From an uncultured Saprospiraceae bacterium (GTDB lineage: Bacteria > Bacteroidota > Bacteroidia > Chitinophagales > Saprospiraceae): DNA of 64,000 nucleotides. The notes under the pieces are model-generated. The model worked only from the letters and a program-made list of their open reading frames with translations. It did no database searches and was not told the DNA's origin. Positions 17,473 to 28,216 of this stretch are shown piece after piece; within the stretch, counting starts at the first letter, position 1, and the number at the start of each line of letters is the position of its first letter. A program made the translations under genes and the position numbers. The stretch is from the NCBI GenBank assembly GCA_938045585.1, contig CALIAU010000001.1:310001-374000 (forward strand), written 5' to 3'.

Positions 17473-18039
17473 TTGAAACGGATCGCAATCTTTGCATCAG
17501 GTTCCGGATCTAATGCTGAAAAAATAATTAAATACTTTGCGTCTAATGCAGAGGTAGAAATCAGTCTTGTTGTTAGCAATAAAGCAGATGCCTTTGTATT
17601 GGAACGAGCAAGAAAATACAATATAGATACAAAGCTTATTTCTGGAAAGAAAGAATTAAAAAGTCTAGCCTTTGCAGAATTTTTGCAGGATAAACATATT
17701 GACCTCATTGTTCTTGCCGGTTTCCTTCTCCTAATACCCAGTCTTCTCATTTCTTATTTCCCTAAACGGATTATAAACGTTCATCCAGCTCTTTTACCAA
17801 AGTATGGAGGCAAGGGAATGTATGGTATGCATGTGCATAAGGCAGTCGTATTAAATAAAGAAACAGAGTCTGGTATTACCGTCCATTATGTCAATGCACG
17901 TTATGACGAGGGACAACATATTTTGCAGGCTAGCTGCGAACTGACCCCAACAGATACAGCTGAGGCTGTCGCCAAAAAAGTACAGAAATTAGAACATCTC
18001 TATTTCCCGATCGCTATTGAGCAGGTGCTAGGAGAGTAG
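17473..18039 (+). CDS. purN: Phosphoribosylglycinamide formyltransferase
   Basis: 188 aa from a TTG start: the family N-terminus MKRIAIFASGSGSNAEKI begins exactly there and no ATG is available upstream. Active-site features are visible: NVHPALLPKYGGKGMYG (Asn and His of the formyl-transfer site) and YDEGQHI with the catalytic Asp. PurN transfers formyl from 10-formyl-THF to GAR in purine synthesis. It is 6 bp after the DUF4835 gene, so in the same operon; recN, a frequent member of this cluster in relatives, is absent. Confidence 0.94.
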   Translation: MKRIAIFASGSGSNAEKIIKYFASNAEVEISLVVSNKADAFVLERARKYNIDTKLISGKKELKSLAFAEFLQDKHIDLIVLAGFLLLIPSLLISYFPKRIINVHPALLPKYGGKGMYGMHVHKAVVLNKETESGITVHYVNARYDEGQHILQASCELTPTDTAEAVAKKVQKLEHLYFPIAIEQVLGE

Positions 18040-18140
18040 CATCCTGGAGATAAGCAAAGTGTAATTCTAGGACAGGAAAAATATATTATACATAACTTTA
18101 ATATGAATTATGTGTATTTTTACCTTCTAAGAAAACGCAT

Positions 18141-20051
18141 ATGGCAGAAGTTAAATATACGGAAGACAATATTAGATCCTTAGACTGGAAAGAGCATATC
18201 CGACTAAGACCGGGAATGTACATAGGTAAATTGGGTGATGGTACTTCCGCAGATGATGGGATATACATCTTGGTGAAAGAGATTGTCGATAACTGCATCG
18301 ATGAGTTTGTTATGGGCTATGGAAAAAAGATAGAGATAACAATTGAAGATGGTTCTGCTCGAGTAAGAGATTATGGAAGAGGCATTCCTTTAGGAAAAGT
18401 AGTGGACTGTGTTTCCAAAATTAATACAGGAGGGAAATATGATTCCAAAGCCTTCAAAAAATCCGTAGGACTAAACGGGGTAGGTACCAAGGCAGTAAAC
18501 GCCCTTTCTGATCACTTCAAAGTACAAGCCTTTCGTGATGGTAAAACAAAGTTAGCGGAGTTTGAGCGAGGAGACATTAAGCTCAATCAAAAAATTGGAA
18601 AATCTAAAGAGCCAAATGGTACTCTGATAGAATTTGTTCCCGATAGCAGCATCTTCAAAAATTTCCGTTTTAGAACGGAGTATTTAGAAAACCAACTTTG
18701 GAATTATGCCTATCTAAATGCTGGTTTGAAAATTCATATCAACGGGAAGGTACTCTATTCTAAGAATGGACTATTAGATCTCCTTACCAGAAAAACGAAT
18801 GTTGAAAATTTACGCTATCCCATCATCCATCTTAAAGGAGACGATATAGAAATAGCCCTTTCCCATGGCTCCCAGTATGGAGAAGAATATTACTCTTTTG
18901 TAAACGGACAGAATACAACACAGGGAGGGACGCATTTGGCCGCCTATAGAGAAGCCATTGTAAAAACAGTTCGGGACCACTACGGGAAAAACTTTGATTC
19001 TAAGGATATCCAGTCAGCCATTATAGGTGCCATCAGTGTACGGGTGGAAGAACCGGTCTTTGAGTCACAGACAAAAACAAAACTAGGTTCTATACACGTT
19101 GCCCCCAATGGAGCCACTGTTAGAAGTTTTGTGATGGACTTTGTAAAGTCTCAGTTAGATAACTATCTACATAAAAACAAAGAAGTAAAGGAAGCGCTGC
19201 TTAAGCGAATTCAGCAGTCGGAACGAGAGCGGAAAGAAATTGCGGGTATTAAAAAATTAGCAAACCAAAGAGCGCGCAAGGCAAATATTCATAATAAGAA
19301 GTTGCGAGATTGTAGAGTACATTTTAATGACAAACGTGGGGAAGAAGGCACTAAGCTTTCTACCATGGTTTTTATTACAGAGGGTGATTCTGCAAGTGGC
19401 TCTATTACTAAGGCTAGAAATGTCCAAACTCAGGCTGTCTTTTCTCTCAGAGGTAAACCATTAAATTGTTTTGGTCTGACAAAGAAAGTCGTGTATCAAA
19501 ACGAAGAACTCAACCTGCTACAGCATGCATTGAATATTGAAGATGGGATTGACGGTCTTCGGTTTAATCAGGTTATAATTGCGACGGATGCGGATGTCGA
19601 TGGTATGCACATTAGACTCTTACTATTGACCTTCTTTTTACAGTTTTTTCCTGACCTAGTAAAGTCTGGTCATTTGTATATTTTAGAAACGCCCTTGTTC
19701 AGAGTGCGGGATAAAAAACATACGCACTACTGTTATTCTGAAACGGAAAAGCAAGCGGCAATTAAGAAACTTAGAGGGAAGGCTGAGATAACCCGATTTA
19801 AGGGACTTGGTGAAATTTCCCCAGATGAATTCGGTGATTTTATCGGTATTGATATCAGACTAGAGCCTGTCTTGATGAGTGATAACACGAATATTAAAGA
19901 AATACTTACCTACTTTATGGGTAAAAATACACCTTTGCGCCAAGAGTTTATTATCGAAAATTTGAAGGTAGAAGTAGATGAAATAGAAGAGGATCAAATT
20001 GTAGATCTAGAAGAATCAGAAGAGGAACTTGAAGAGCTAGAAGTAGAATAA
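18141..20051 (+). CDS. parE: DNA topoisomerase IV subunit B (type IIA)
   Basis: 636 aa. GHKL ATPase domain at the N-terminus ([22 protein letters not shown] with the catalytic Glu; [21 protein letters not shown]), transducer domain, then TOPRIM with TEGDSASGS and [10 protein letters not shown] metal ligands, and an acidic tail rich in Glu. It relaxes and decatenates DNA together with a ParC/GyrA-type subunit. The partner gene, often adjacent in Bacteroidota, does not follow here: a hairpin-rich non-coding element and lon do. GyrB of this phylum looks similar, but the short length and [20 protein letters not shown] start favour ParE. Confidence 0.9.
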   Translation: MAEVKYTEDNIRSLDWKEHIRLRPGMYIGKLGDGTSADDGIYILVKEIVDNCIDEFVMGYGKKIEITIEDGSARVRDYGRGIPLGKVVDCVSKINTGGKYDSKAFKKSVGLNGVGTKAVNALSDHFKVQAFRDGKTKLAEFERGDIKLNQKIGKSKEPNGTLIEFVPDSSIFKNFRFRTEYLENQLWNYAYLNAGLKIHINGKVLYSKNGLLDLLTRKTNVENLRYPIIHLKGDDIEIALSHGSQYGEEYYSFVNGQNTTQGGTHLAAYREAIVKTVRDHYGKNFDSKDIQSAIIGAISVRVEEPVFESQTKTKLGSIHVAPNGATVRSFVMDFVKSQLDNYLHKNKEVKEALLKRIQQSERERKEIAGIKKLANQRARKANIHNKKLRDCRVHFNDKRGEEGTKLSTMVFITEGDSASGSITKARNVQTQAVFSLRGKPLNCFGLTKKVVYQNEELNLLQHALNIEDGIDGLRFNQVIIATDADVDGMHIRLLLLTFFLQFFPDLVKSGHLYILETPLFRVRDKKHTHYCYSETEKQAAIKKLRGKAEITRFKGLGEISPDEFGDFIGIDIRLEPVLMSDNTNIKEILTYFMGKNTPLRQEFIIENLKVEVDEIEEDQIVDLEESEEELEELEVE

Positions 20052-20061
20052 GCAGGGTATA

Positions 20062-20250
20062 ATTTGGACGTGCCCTGTCGTCCGCAGCTTGGTCCTTCGG
20101 ACTGCTCCCACCTGCCTACGTGCTTAAGCAGGCAGGCCACTCACGCGGAATGCATTGCAAGGATGGATAGATTTTACTCTAAAAGAGTCCTGCTTTGGCA
20201 GCAATGCGATAATGAAACTGCCTATTTGTCCGTTTATAAAGGGATTGTTG
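20062..20250. repeat. Hairpin-rich intergenic element 1 (candidate dispersed repeat)
   Basis: This GC-richer stretch between parE and lon contains successive inverted repeats: GGACG/CGTCC (20066-20083), GTCC-TTC-GGAC (20092-20102), CCTGCCT/AGGCAGG (about 20111-20136), and ACTCT/AGAGT. The core GCTTGGTCCTTCGGAC (20087-20102) matches element 2 near 29843-29858 at 15 of 16 bases, in inverted orientation. No credible gene: the only reading frame starts at TTG and has no family resemblance. It resembles, from memory, hairpin-rich extragenic repeats common between genes in Bacteroidota. Confidence 0.5.
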
Positions 20251-20320
20251 CCCTTGGAATAATTATTGAAAATTACTGTGTAGCTTATTATTGAGCTAAA
20301 ACAATGACAAACTGTCTAGA

Positions 20321-22744
20321 ATGAGATTATTTGAAGATTTAGTGTTTAGTGCGGACGAAGATGAGATAATACCTTTGTTTTCAGTGGAAGAACAACAGAC
20401 TGGAGATAAAACTAAGCATAGCAAGATTCCCAAAGTATTGCCTCTGCTTGCACTTAAAAATACTGTGCTTTTTCCTGGGGTTGTAATACCTATTACCATA
20501 GGACGCAAGAAGTCAGTTAAGGCAGTAAAAAAAGCGTTCAATTCAGATAAGTTGATTGCAGTGTTTTCTCAAAAGGAAAGTACAGAAGAAAACCCTGGCA
20601 TGGAGCATTTGTACCAGGTAGGAACAGTAGCTCGAATTGTAAAATTTCTAAAAATGCCTGATGGCAATACCACTGCGATAATTCAGGGACAGGTGCGTTG
20701 TGAGTTGCAAGGACTTACAGACAATGAAGATTATTTAGAGGGTAGAATACAGGTCGTTGATGATATGGTACCAGCAGATGATGTAGAATACCAGGCTACC
20801 GTATCCACAATTAAAGATATTTCAAAGCGCATAGTCGAACTGAATCCTAGAATTCCATCAGAGGCAGTTACTATGTTACAGAATATAAAAAGTGATAAAT
20901 TTTTAATGAATTTTATCGCCTCCAATCTCAATGTTTCAGTTGCTAAGAAACAAGAGTTAATGGATATGACAGACTCCAAAGAAAAAGCAAGTATGATTCA
21001 TCTTTTGGTGGATGAAGAATTACGATTGCTAGAAGTGAAAAGTCAAATCGAGAATAAAGTGCGTGGAGATTTAGAAAGACAACAACGGGATTACTTTCTT
21101 AATCAGCAATTAAAAACTATTCAAGAAGAATTAGGACAGAACCCTAAGCAAGCAGAACTGATAGAATTAGAGCAAAAAGCTAAAAAGAAAAAATGGCCAA
21201 AGCACGCGCGTAAACACTTTGAGAAAGAATTAGGTAAAGCAAAACGAATAAATCCACAGGTAGCAGAGTATAGTGTCACTTTAAATTATTTAGAGTTGAT
21301 GTTAGAGTTACCCTGGAATGAGATTACTGAAGATAATTTTGATCTGAAGAAAGTAAAAGATGTTTTAGATAAGGATCACTTCGGCTTAGATGATGTCAAA
21401 GAGAGAATTCTAGAACACCTAGCTGTTCTAAAATTGAAAGGAGACATGAAGGCTCCCATCGTTTGTCTTGTGGGTCCTCCAGGAGTTGGAAAAACGAGTT
21501 TAGGAAAGTCCATTGCATCTGCTCTAGAAAGAAAATTTGTAAGGATGTCTTTAGGTGGCTTGCATGATGAAAGTGAAATAAGAGGACATAGAAAAACTTA
21601 TATCGGAGCAATGCCTGGAAGGATTATTCAATCCTTACGCAAGGCAAAGGCATCTAACCCTGTGTTTATTTTAGATGAGATAGATAAGTTAGGAAATAAC
21701 TTTAGAGGCGATCCTTCTAGTGCACTTCTGGAGGTATTAGATCCCGAGCAGAACAATAGTTTTCATGATAACTATTTAGATCTAGACTACGATCTATCCA
21801 AGGTCTTATTTATAGCAACAGCAAATTCATTAAGTACCATCCAGCCTGCTCTCTTAGACAGGATGGAGATTATTGAGTTAAGTGGATATTCGAATGAGGA
21901 AAAAGTGGAAATTGCTAAAAGACACCTTATCCCAAAATTGCGTAAAACACATGGTTTAAAAGCAAAGGATGTTAAGTTTAATAATAAGGTCTTGCATAAG
22001 TTGATTGCGGATCATACAAGGGAATCTGGAGTACGTTCTTTAGAGCGTACCATAGGTAGTGTGATGCGAAATATCGCGAAAAAGGTTGCCATGGGAACCA
22101 AGTATGCTCCAAGTTTGCAAGATGCAGATGTAGACAAAATCCTAGGCGTAGGAAGATTTGCTTCTGCTAAGGAATTAGAAGAAAATGTGCCAGGTGTTGC
22201 TATTGGATTAGCATGGACACGAGTGGGTGGAGACATATTATTTATTGAGTCTAGTTTGAGTAAGGGAAAAGGAAAACTGACCCTGACAGGAAATTTAGGC
22301 GACGTAATGAAAGAATCTGCAGCAACAGCTCTGAGTTATATAAAAGCAAATGCAGATGGCTTAGGGATAGACGAAGAAGTATTCGCAAATAAAGATATTC
22401 ATATCCACGTACCAGAGGGTGCGATTCCAAAGGATGGGCCGAGTGCGGGTATCACCATGCTAACAGCACTATGCTCTGTTTTTAAGGGGATAGAAATTAA
22501 GCCTGCCATTGCAATGACAGGTGAGATTACCCTAAGAGGAAAGGTATTGCCTGTAGGAGGTATTAAAGAAAAGATTTTAGCAGCGAAGCGCTTTGGTATA
22601 GAAACTATTATCCTATCAAAGGATAATGAAAAAGATATTAAGAAAATCAATAAAGCATACTTGAAAGGGATGAAGTTTAAATATGTGAAGAATATGGCCC
22701 AGGTCTTAGATTATGCTCTAGGGATTCGACTAAAAAAACGTTAA
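20321..22744 (+). CDS. lon: ATP-dependent protease Lon
   Basis: 807 aa. N-terminal substrate domain (LPLLALKNTVLFPGVVIPIT, about residues 42-61), coiled coil (QQRDYFLNQQLKTIQEELGQ), AAA+ module with Walker A GPPGVGKT (385-392) and Walker B VFILDEIDK, and the C-terminal serine protease domain with catalytic Ser708 in PKDGPSAG and Lys751 in GGIKEK; the 43-residue Ser-Lys spacing equals that of E. coli Lon. It degrades misfolded and regulatory proteins in the cytoplasm. Monocistronic by its spacing. Confidence 0.97.
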   Translation: MRLFEDLVFSADEDEIIPLFSVEEQQTGDKTKHSKIPKVLPLLALKNTVLFPGVVIPITIGRKKSVKAVKKAFNSDKLIAVFSQKESTEENPGMEHLYQVGTVARIVKFLKMPDGNTTAIIQGQVRCELQGLTDNEDYLEGRIQVVDDMVPADDVEYQATVSTIKDISKRIVELNPRIPSEAVTMLQNIKSDKFLMNFIASNLNVSVAKKQELMDMTDSKEKASMIHLLVDEELRLLEVKSQIENKVRGDLERQQRDYFLNQQLKTIQEELGQNPKQAELIELEQKAKKKKWPKHARKHFEKELGKAKRINPQVAEYSVTLNYLELMLELPWNEITEDNFDLKKVKDVLDKDHFGLDDVKERILEHLAVLKLKGDMKAPIVCLVGPPGVGKTSLGKSIASALERKFVRMSLGGLHDESEIRGHRKTYIGAMPGRIIQSLRKAKASNPVFILDEIDKLGNNFRGDPSSALLEVLDPEQNNSFHDNYLDLDYDLSKVLFIATANSLSTIQPALLDRMEIIELSGYSNEEKVEIAKRHLIPKLRKTHGLKAKDVKFNNKVLHKLIADHTRESGVRSLERTIGSVMRNIAKKVAMGTKYAPSLQDADVDKILGVGRFASAKELEENVPGVAIGLAWTRVGGDILFIESSLSKGKGKLTLTGNLGDVMKESAATALSYIKANADGLGIDEEVFANKDIHIHVPEGAIPKDGPSAGITMLTALCSVFKGIEIKPAIAMTGEITLRGKVLPVGGIKEKILAAKRFGIETIILSKDNEKDIKKINKAYLKGMKFKYVKNMAQVLDYALGIRLKKR

Positions 22745-22828
22745 ATGGGCGTTAAATAGGTATAATTTCTTAATCCTAATCAAGCTTAAGGGCGTTGAAT
22801 TATCAGCGAATGTGTAACTTCAATTTCA

Positions 22829-23476
22829 ATGTATAGAATATATCTCATACTGCTCTTATCTCTCTTTCTTGGAAATGTATATGGCCAAGAAAACGAAAAA
22901 GAATATGTTCAGTTTTCTGGAAAAACAGTGACAGAGGGAGTAGATGGAGAAATCGTTGATTTACCCTATGTTACTATAGGTATAATGGGAACATCTAGGG
23001 GTACTTACTCAGAAATAGATGGATTTTTTTCATTAGTAGCAGCAAAAGGAGATACTATACAATTTAGTAGAGTTGGATATAAAGATGCAGAAATTGTTGT
23101 ACCAGATACACTGAGTTCCGTTTTCTATTCTTGGATACAAATCCTCACACAAGACAATATTCTCTTACCTGAAGCTGTTATTCAACCGTGGCCTGATAAG
23201 GAACACTATAAGATTGAGTTTTTGGCCTTGAATATTGAAAATGAGTTAGAGACAAGAGCGCGTGAAAATATTGCTGAAGAAATAATGGCGGAGATACGAG
23301 AGACACTTCCATTGGATGGTGGTGAGAGCTATGACCTAGAGTTCAGGCGCAATTTAAATGAGTATAAATATACAGGCCAATTAAAACCACAAAATATTTT
23401 TAACCCGGTAGCATGGGCGCAGTTTATTAAGGCTTGGAAACGAGGAGATTTTAAGAGTAAAAAGAAAAAGAAATAG
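22829..23476 (+). CDS. Carboxypeptidase-regulatory-like domain protein, secreted
   Basis: 215 aa with a signal peptide (MYRIYLILLLSLFLGNVYGQ). Residues about 27-105 form a single CarboxypepD_reg-like beta-sandwich (LPYVTIGIMGTSRGTYSEID, GFFSL, then GDTIQFSRVGYKDAEI), the module that precedes TonB receptors, but here it is free-standing. The C-terminal third is charged and ends in a Lys run (KSKKKKK). Proteins like this are widespread in Bacteroidota and are thought to sit in the periplasm or at the cell surface; no function is assigned. Confidence 0.8.
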   Translation: MYRIYLILLLSLFLGNVYGQENEKEYVQFSGKTVTEGVDGEIVDLPYVTIGIMGTSRGTYSEIDGFFSLVAAKGDTIQFSRVGYKDAEIVVPDTLSSVFYSWIQILTQDNILLPEAVIQPWPDKEHYKIEFLALNIENELETRARENIAEEIMAEIRETLPLDGGESYDLEFRRNLNEYKYTGQLKPQNIFNPVAWAQFIKAWKRGDFKSKKKKK

Positions 23477-23537
23477 AAATTAGGTTATTGCTTTTTCAAA
23501 GTTTGCTGCTTCAATACATAAACCTAGCATTTTCTTT

Positions 23538-24389
23538 ATGTCCCAAACGGATGCATTTGTAACAGCTAAACCTAAAGCGCAGGCACTCAAGAGTTATATA
23601 GCCTATTACTACTTCGATCAGAAGAAAAGCGGTCCATCAAAAAAATATATCTATTATCCACATACACGACGTGCTATCACAGTGTATAAAAATTCGCGTA
23701 TAGAGTTCAATGGGAATCAATCTAAAAGTATTCCTGATAAACGACAGAAATATTTCAGCGCCTTTGCCCATACAGATCCACATTCTAAACATGTAGAGAT
23801 GCTTATTCCATATACTAAAGTGGGCATAGCTTTTGAACCACTCGGAATTAATCATTTTATTCCTGAAAATTTATTGGATGTAGTTGGAAGTTTATATGAT
23901 TTGCATTTTCCATATTTTGAAAAAGATATGGAGGCGACCTTAGATGATGTGTTTCGCCTGGAAGATATGGATAAGAAGGTAGAGTTACTAGATGCTTTTT
24001 TTTTAGAAAAGTACTGTGGCTTTGAAAACGGAATGATTAAAAAGGCGGTGCGCATTTTATTAGATAGTAAGAAAAAATATTTTGTTCAGGAGTTAGCGGA
24101 CGAACTTAAGATTGGTAGAAAGACCTTATTGCGTTTGTTCAAAACACACCTCTGTTGTTCGGTAAAAGATTTTATAAATATTGTTCAGTTTAGAAAAGCA
24201 GTTGCTACCTATCAAGAGTACACAGAGAAACCACAGTTTACCTCGCTGGCATATGAGGTAAATTATTATGATCAATCAGAATTTGTAAACCACTTTAAGA
24301 AGATTACAGGATTTAACCCTAAGAAATTCTTTAATGGGATAGTACATCTAGGAAAAGAAGATACGTACTGGACTTTAATTTCTAAATGA
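23538..24389 (+). CDS. AraC family transcriptional regulator
   Basis: 283 aa. The N-terminal domain (about residues 1-170; LKSYIAYYYFDQKK, then MLIPYTKVGIAFEPLGINHF) resembles the sensor part of Bacteroidota AraC-like proteins. The C-terminal 100 residues hold two helix-turn-helix units, with GRKTLLRLFKTHLCCSVKDF for the first and LAYEVNYYDQSEFVNHFKKI, ending TGFNPKKFF, for the second, the AraC signature. It may control the outer-membrane barrel/GLPGLI pair 160 bp downstream; that is inferred only from position. Confidence 0.88.
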   Translation: MSQTDAFVTAKPKAQALKSYIAYYYFDQKKSGPSKKYIYYPHTRRAITVYKNSRIEFNGNQSKSIPDKRQKYFSAFAHTDPHSKHVEMLIPYTKVGIAFEPLGINHFIPENLLDVVGSLYDLHFPYFEKDMEATLDDVFRLEDMDKKVELLDAFFLEKYCGFENGMIKKAVRILLDSKKKYFVQELADELKIGRKTLLRLFKTHLCCSVKDFINIVQFRKAVATYQEYTEKPQFTSLAYEVNYYDQSEFVNHFKKITGFNPKKFFNGIVHLGKEDTYWTLISK

Positions 24390-24548
24390 AACGTGAATGT
24401 CCCAATTTTCCAATTTATTTAGGATAAATGGACTTACATTGAGTTATGCTAAAGGAAGTCGAGCGTTTGTATGCATTCATCGATAGTTTTATTTATTTAG
24501 CTACAAAATGACTTACTTTAAAACCAGCAATAAGATTAAACCAATATT

Positions 24549-27395
24549 ATGCGAAAAGCTATGAAAAAAATCAGTAGATATTCATTTAGTGTACTTTGCC
24601 TGATTTTACTTACCCAAACCATTTCTGCCCAATCTAATTATAAGGTTAAAGGAATTTTAGAAGATACTCTGGGGAATGCGCTTATTTATTCTACCGTGCT
24701 TCTATTAGAAAAGTCAGATTCTACCATGATAGACTTTACCCGTTCTGCTATGGATGGATCCTTTGAATTTAAAGATGTCCCTGCAGGGGAGCATTTGATC
24801 AAATCAACCTATATCGGGTTTTTACCACTTACAGTGAATGCAAGTTCGCAAGGGGATGACATTGACTTGGGATTGATGAAGATGACAGAGATTGCAGAAG
24901 AACTTATGGAGGTAGTCATTAAAACTGCAAAGGCTCCTATGCGTATGCGGGGAGATACCATAGAATATGACGCAACCACATTTAAGGTTCCAGAAGGCTC
25001 ATCTGTAGAAGACCTGCTCCGACGCTTACCTGGTATCGAAGTAGAATCAGATGGAAGTATAAATGCAGATGGTAAATCTGTGGATAGAGTAACTGTAGAT
25101 GGGAAATCCTTCTTTGGTTCTGATCCTAAGGCAGCTACTAAAAATTTACCTGCTGAGGGTATTTCTAAGGTGCAAGTATTTGATTCCAAGACAGAAGAGG
25201 AAGAGGTGACTGGAGCAACGGGTGAATCAGAAAATAAAACGATGAACTTAGAATTAAAGGATGATTTCAAAAGTGGTGGATTTGGAAAAGTGATAGCCGG
25301 TGTAGGAACAGAAGATCGTGCGGAGCTAAAGGGAAATTATAATAAGTTCAACAGTAAAATTCAATTCAGTTTAGTGGGAGTAGGCAACAACACTGGAAGG
25401 AATGGTTTGTCGTGGGATGACTATCAAGACTTCATGGGCTCCCAATCATTTCGATTCAGTAGTGGAGGAGATTATGGCTTTGGAGGACGGAGTAATATGT
25501 ATGTGTTTGGAGGAGGAAATGGAGGTATCGAACAGAGCATACAGTCTATCTTTTTTAGTGGTGGGAATGGGAGTGGCTTACCAGAAAACTATAATGGTGG
25601 TCTGAATTTTAATTTTGATAATAAGAAAACCCAATTGAGCTCAGTCTACTATTACAATCAGTCAGGATTGCTTACAACAACAGAAGGGAATGTGGATAAG
25701 TTCTATGATTCTTTTGTGCAGAATGAAGTCTTTCTGAGTGATGAAGATGATGTGTCAAGGGGACATCGTGCTGAAATAAAATTAGAGCAAAAAGTAGATT
25801 CCTTAACGACAATCAAATTTGATATTAACGGAGCCTATATAAATGAGAACGATAGTTTTAACTCTGCCACGCAGTTATCAAGAGATGGAGAGAAGGCGAG
25901 TCAAAGCATTGCTACAAATGATACAAAGACAACAGGTAACTTAATCGATAGTCGGTTGTTACTGCGCAAGAAATTTATGAAAAAAGGCAGGTCTATGGGA
26001 GCGAATGTTTCTATGTTGGCAACTTCCTTACAAGATGATTGGACACAGACTTCAACGTTAGATATTTTTAATGAAGATGGCTTGCCTGTAGATAAGATTC
26101 TCATTGATCAGGTCAATGATGATTTTAGAGACAAGCGGATGTTCAAGGCAAATGCACTTTATGTAGAGCCATTGAGTTCAAAAGTATTTTTACAAAGCTT
26201 TTATAATTATAGGAATAGAAACGAGACGGGAGAGCGTAACGTAAATGATAGGCTTGCAGGAGAAACATTTAGAAATGATTCTTTGAGTAGAACCTACAAT
26301 AATGATATCATCTATAATAGGTTTGGCTCTTCTCTACGTTACACGCATGAAGGTATTACCTTAGCTGGTGGTCTTGCATACCAATTGTTTGATTTAGGTG
26401 GGGAATTTAGTTCTGGAACGGGGAGTGCCGTCTTAGGAACAGTAGACAAGCAGTTTAATAATTTCATACCGCATCTCTCTTTAAACTTCAGTAGGATTCG
26501 GAATTTGTATATGAATATCGGCTATAACAGAAATGCAAACGAACCCTCTATAGAAGATCTGCAACCTATTGTAAATAACCTAAACCCGCAATTCATCCGT
26601 TCAGGAAATTCTGAATTGATTCCTGAAATTTCCAATGCAGTGAATTTCTATGTGAGTAAAAACTATCCCCTGAGTGATATACGTATATCTATGAGTGGTA
26701 ATCTTGCCTGGGTGGAGAATCAGTTTTCGACAGAAGAATTTGTGGATGAGAATCTGACAACAAGATTACGACCAATAAACTTCGGGACAGGAAATTCTAG
26801 CAGTGGTTCAGTTAATCTAAGTTTTCCAATTAAGAAAAACAAATTTACTGTTCGCACAGGTCTATGGACAAATTATGTAAAAAGAACAGCACTGGTTAAT
26901 AGCGTCGAAAATACGACACGTAGTCTAGGTATGTATCCTTCCCTGCGTCTAAATATTACTCCATCTAAGGATTTGAGTTTGTATATAGATTTAAGTCAAG
27001 ATAGATTAAGGACAAGCTATGACTTAAATGATTCTCAAAATCAAACGGCGAATACAACGGACCTGTCTGTGGAGTTTAATAGTAAGTTACTTGCAGGAGT
27101 ATATCTTAATTCCTCCTTTGATTTGAGAATGTATAGGAATGATCGCTTTAATCAGAATCAAGATATTCCCATTTTGAATGCTTCCATTTATAGAAAGTTT
27201 ATGCCAGGAGATAAGGCTGAAATTCGTCTAGCCGTCTATGATGCATTTAAGAAGAACATAGGCTTTTCGCAGAGTGCGTATGGTTTCTTAGTTTCTCAGA
27301 GACAATCCAATTCATTGTCCAGATATTTTATGCTAAGCCTTACCTATAATATAAGAGGTATGAAGTCAGATGTGCGTAAAGATTCTTGGTGGTAG
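24549..27395 (+). CDS. TonB-receptor-like outer membrane beta-barrel protein
   Basis: 948 aa. Signal peptide (about residues 1-27, start Met1 or Met5), CarboxypepD_reg-like domain (about 30-105), plug-like domain (about 120-240; GDTIEYDATTFKVPEGSSVE, DLLRRLPGIEV, VTVDGKSFFG), then a long barrel of alternating strands ending in FMLSLTYNIRGMKS. This is the OMP_b-brl family common in Bacteroidota, where it is usually paired with a GLPGLI protein, as here 56 bp downstream. It probably transports or exports an unknown substrate across the outer membrane. Confidence 0.88.
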   Translation: MRKAMKKISRYSFSVLCLILLTQTISAQSNYKVKGILEDTLGNALIYSTVLLLEKSDSTMIDFTRSAMDGSFEFKDVPAGEHLIKSTYIGFLPLTVNASSQGDDIDLGLMKMTEIAEELMEVVIKTAKAPMRMRGDTIEYDATTFKVPEGSSVEDLLRRLPGIEVESDGSINADGKSVDRVTVDGKSFFGSDPKAATKNLPAEGISKVQVFDSKTEEEEVTGATGESENKTMNLELKDDFKSGGFGKVIAGVGTEDRAELKGNYNKFNSKIQFSLVGVGNNTGRNGLSWDDYQDFMGSQSFRFSSGGDYGFGGRSNMYVFGGGNGGIEQSIQSIFFSGGNGSGLPENYNGGLNFNFDNKKTQLSSVYYYNQSGLLTTTEGNVDKFYDSFVQNEVFLSDEDDVSRGHRAEIKLEQKVDSLTTIKFDINGAYINENDSFNSATQLSRDGEKASQSIATNDTKTTGNLIDSRLLLRKKFMKKGRSMGANVSMLATSLQDDWTQTSTLDIFNEDGLPVDKILIDQVNDDFRDKRMFKANALYVEPLSSKVFLQSFYNYRNRNETGERNVNDRLAGETFRNDSLSRTYNNDIIYNRFGSSLRYTHEGITLAGGLAYQLFDLGGEFSSGTGSAVLGTVDKQFNNFIPHLSLNFSRIRNLYMNIGYNRNANEPSIEDLQPIVNNLNPQFIRSGNSELIPEISNAVNFYVSKNYPLSDIRISMSGNLAWVENQFSTEEFVDENLTTRLRPINFGTGNSSSGSVNLSFPIKKNKFTVRTGLWTNYVKRTALVNSVENTTRSLGMYPSLRLNITPSKDLSLYIDLSQDRLRTSYDLNDSQNQTANTTDLSVEFNSKLLAGVYLNSSFDLRMYRNDRFNQNQDIPILNASIYRKFMPGDKAEIRLAVYDAFKKNIGFSQSAYGFLVSQRQSNSLSRYFMLSLTYNIRGMKSDVRKDSWW

Positions 27396-27451
27396 TGGAA
27401 TTTATTAATTGGAAAATAACGTTAGTATATTAAGGAAAACAACTAAGAATT

Positions 27452-28201
27452 ATGCTTATAAAAATTAAATACCTCCTAGTAGGACTTTTTCTATTGTCCT
27501 TTATTGCAATAGATGCGCAGATGCCAGAAGGTGTGATAACGTATAATAGAAAAACAGACTGGGTATCTATAAATGCCAAGCTGCCCTATGTATCATCAGA
27601 AGAAGCAGATAGACGTCGATTAACAAGTGGTACCTGGGAAAACAAGGGTACAAATTATGAGTTGCACTTTAAGGATAATGCATCTATTTACCAGACTAAA
27701 AAAGAAGAGTCATCGGAGGGCTATAGTTGGAGAAAGTCTAAGTTGATTCTGATACGCGATTTCAACAAGGGGCTTAAAAAAGATCTGCGCGAAGATGTAG
27801 GGACGGAGATGTTGATAGAGGATAAGATAGAAAAGAGACGTTGGAAAATATTGAATGAAATAAAGGAGGTGGCAGGCTATCTCTGTATGAAGGCCGAGAC
27901 GACTAATCCAATGAAAAATCAAACTGTACATGCATGGTTTACAGATGCTATTCCAATGTCAGGAGGACCTGAGGGTTATGATGGTTTGCCGGGTATGATT
28001 TTAGAGTTAGATATTAATGAAGGCGATGCGGTCACTGTCGCAACTAGTGTGGATATAGAAACACCAGTAGAAAACTTACCCATCCCAAAAAAGATGAAAG
28101 GGAAGAAGATGGATCAGGCCAAGTATGACGAAATTATTTCGAAGTTTATTGAAGAAAGTATTGAAGGAAGAAAGAATCCGTATTGGAGGATTCGGTTTTG
28201 A
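27452..28201 (+). CDS. GLPGLI family protein
   Basis: 249 aa with a signal peptide (MLIKIKYLLVGLFLLSFIAIDAQ). The hallmark motif appears as YDGLPGMILELD (about residues 179-190), preceded by the typical VHAWFTDAIPMSGGPEG. These periplasmic or surface proteins are specific to Bacteroidota and of unknown biochemical role; they regularly sit next to a TonB-receptor-like barrel, as here. The pair is probably one operon. Confidence 0.92.
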   Translation: MLIKIKYLLVGLFLLSFIAIDAQMPEGVITYNRKTDWVSINAKLPYVSSEEADRRRLTSGTWENKGTNYELHFKDNASIYQTKKEESSEGYSWRKSKLILIRDFNKGLKKDLREDVGTEMLIEDKIEKRRWKILNEIKEVAGYLCMKAETTNPMKNQTVHAWFTDAIPMSGGPEGYDGLPGMILELDINEGDAVTVATSVDIETPVENLPIPKKMKGKKMDQAKYDEIISKFIEESIEGRKNPYWRIRF

Positions 28202-28216
28202 TTCAAGAAGCAAGAT

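Noticed and set aside
20064-20294. Frame of 76 codons from a TTG between parE and lon
   Set aside because: Cys/His-rich translation arises from a hairpin-rich repeat; no start context or family resemblance.
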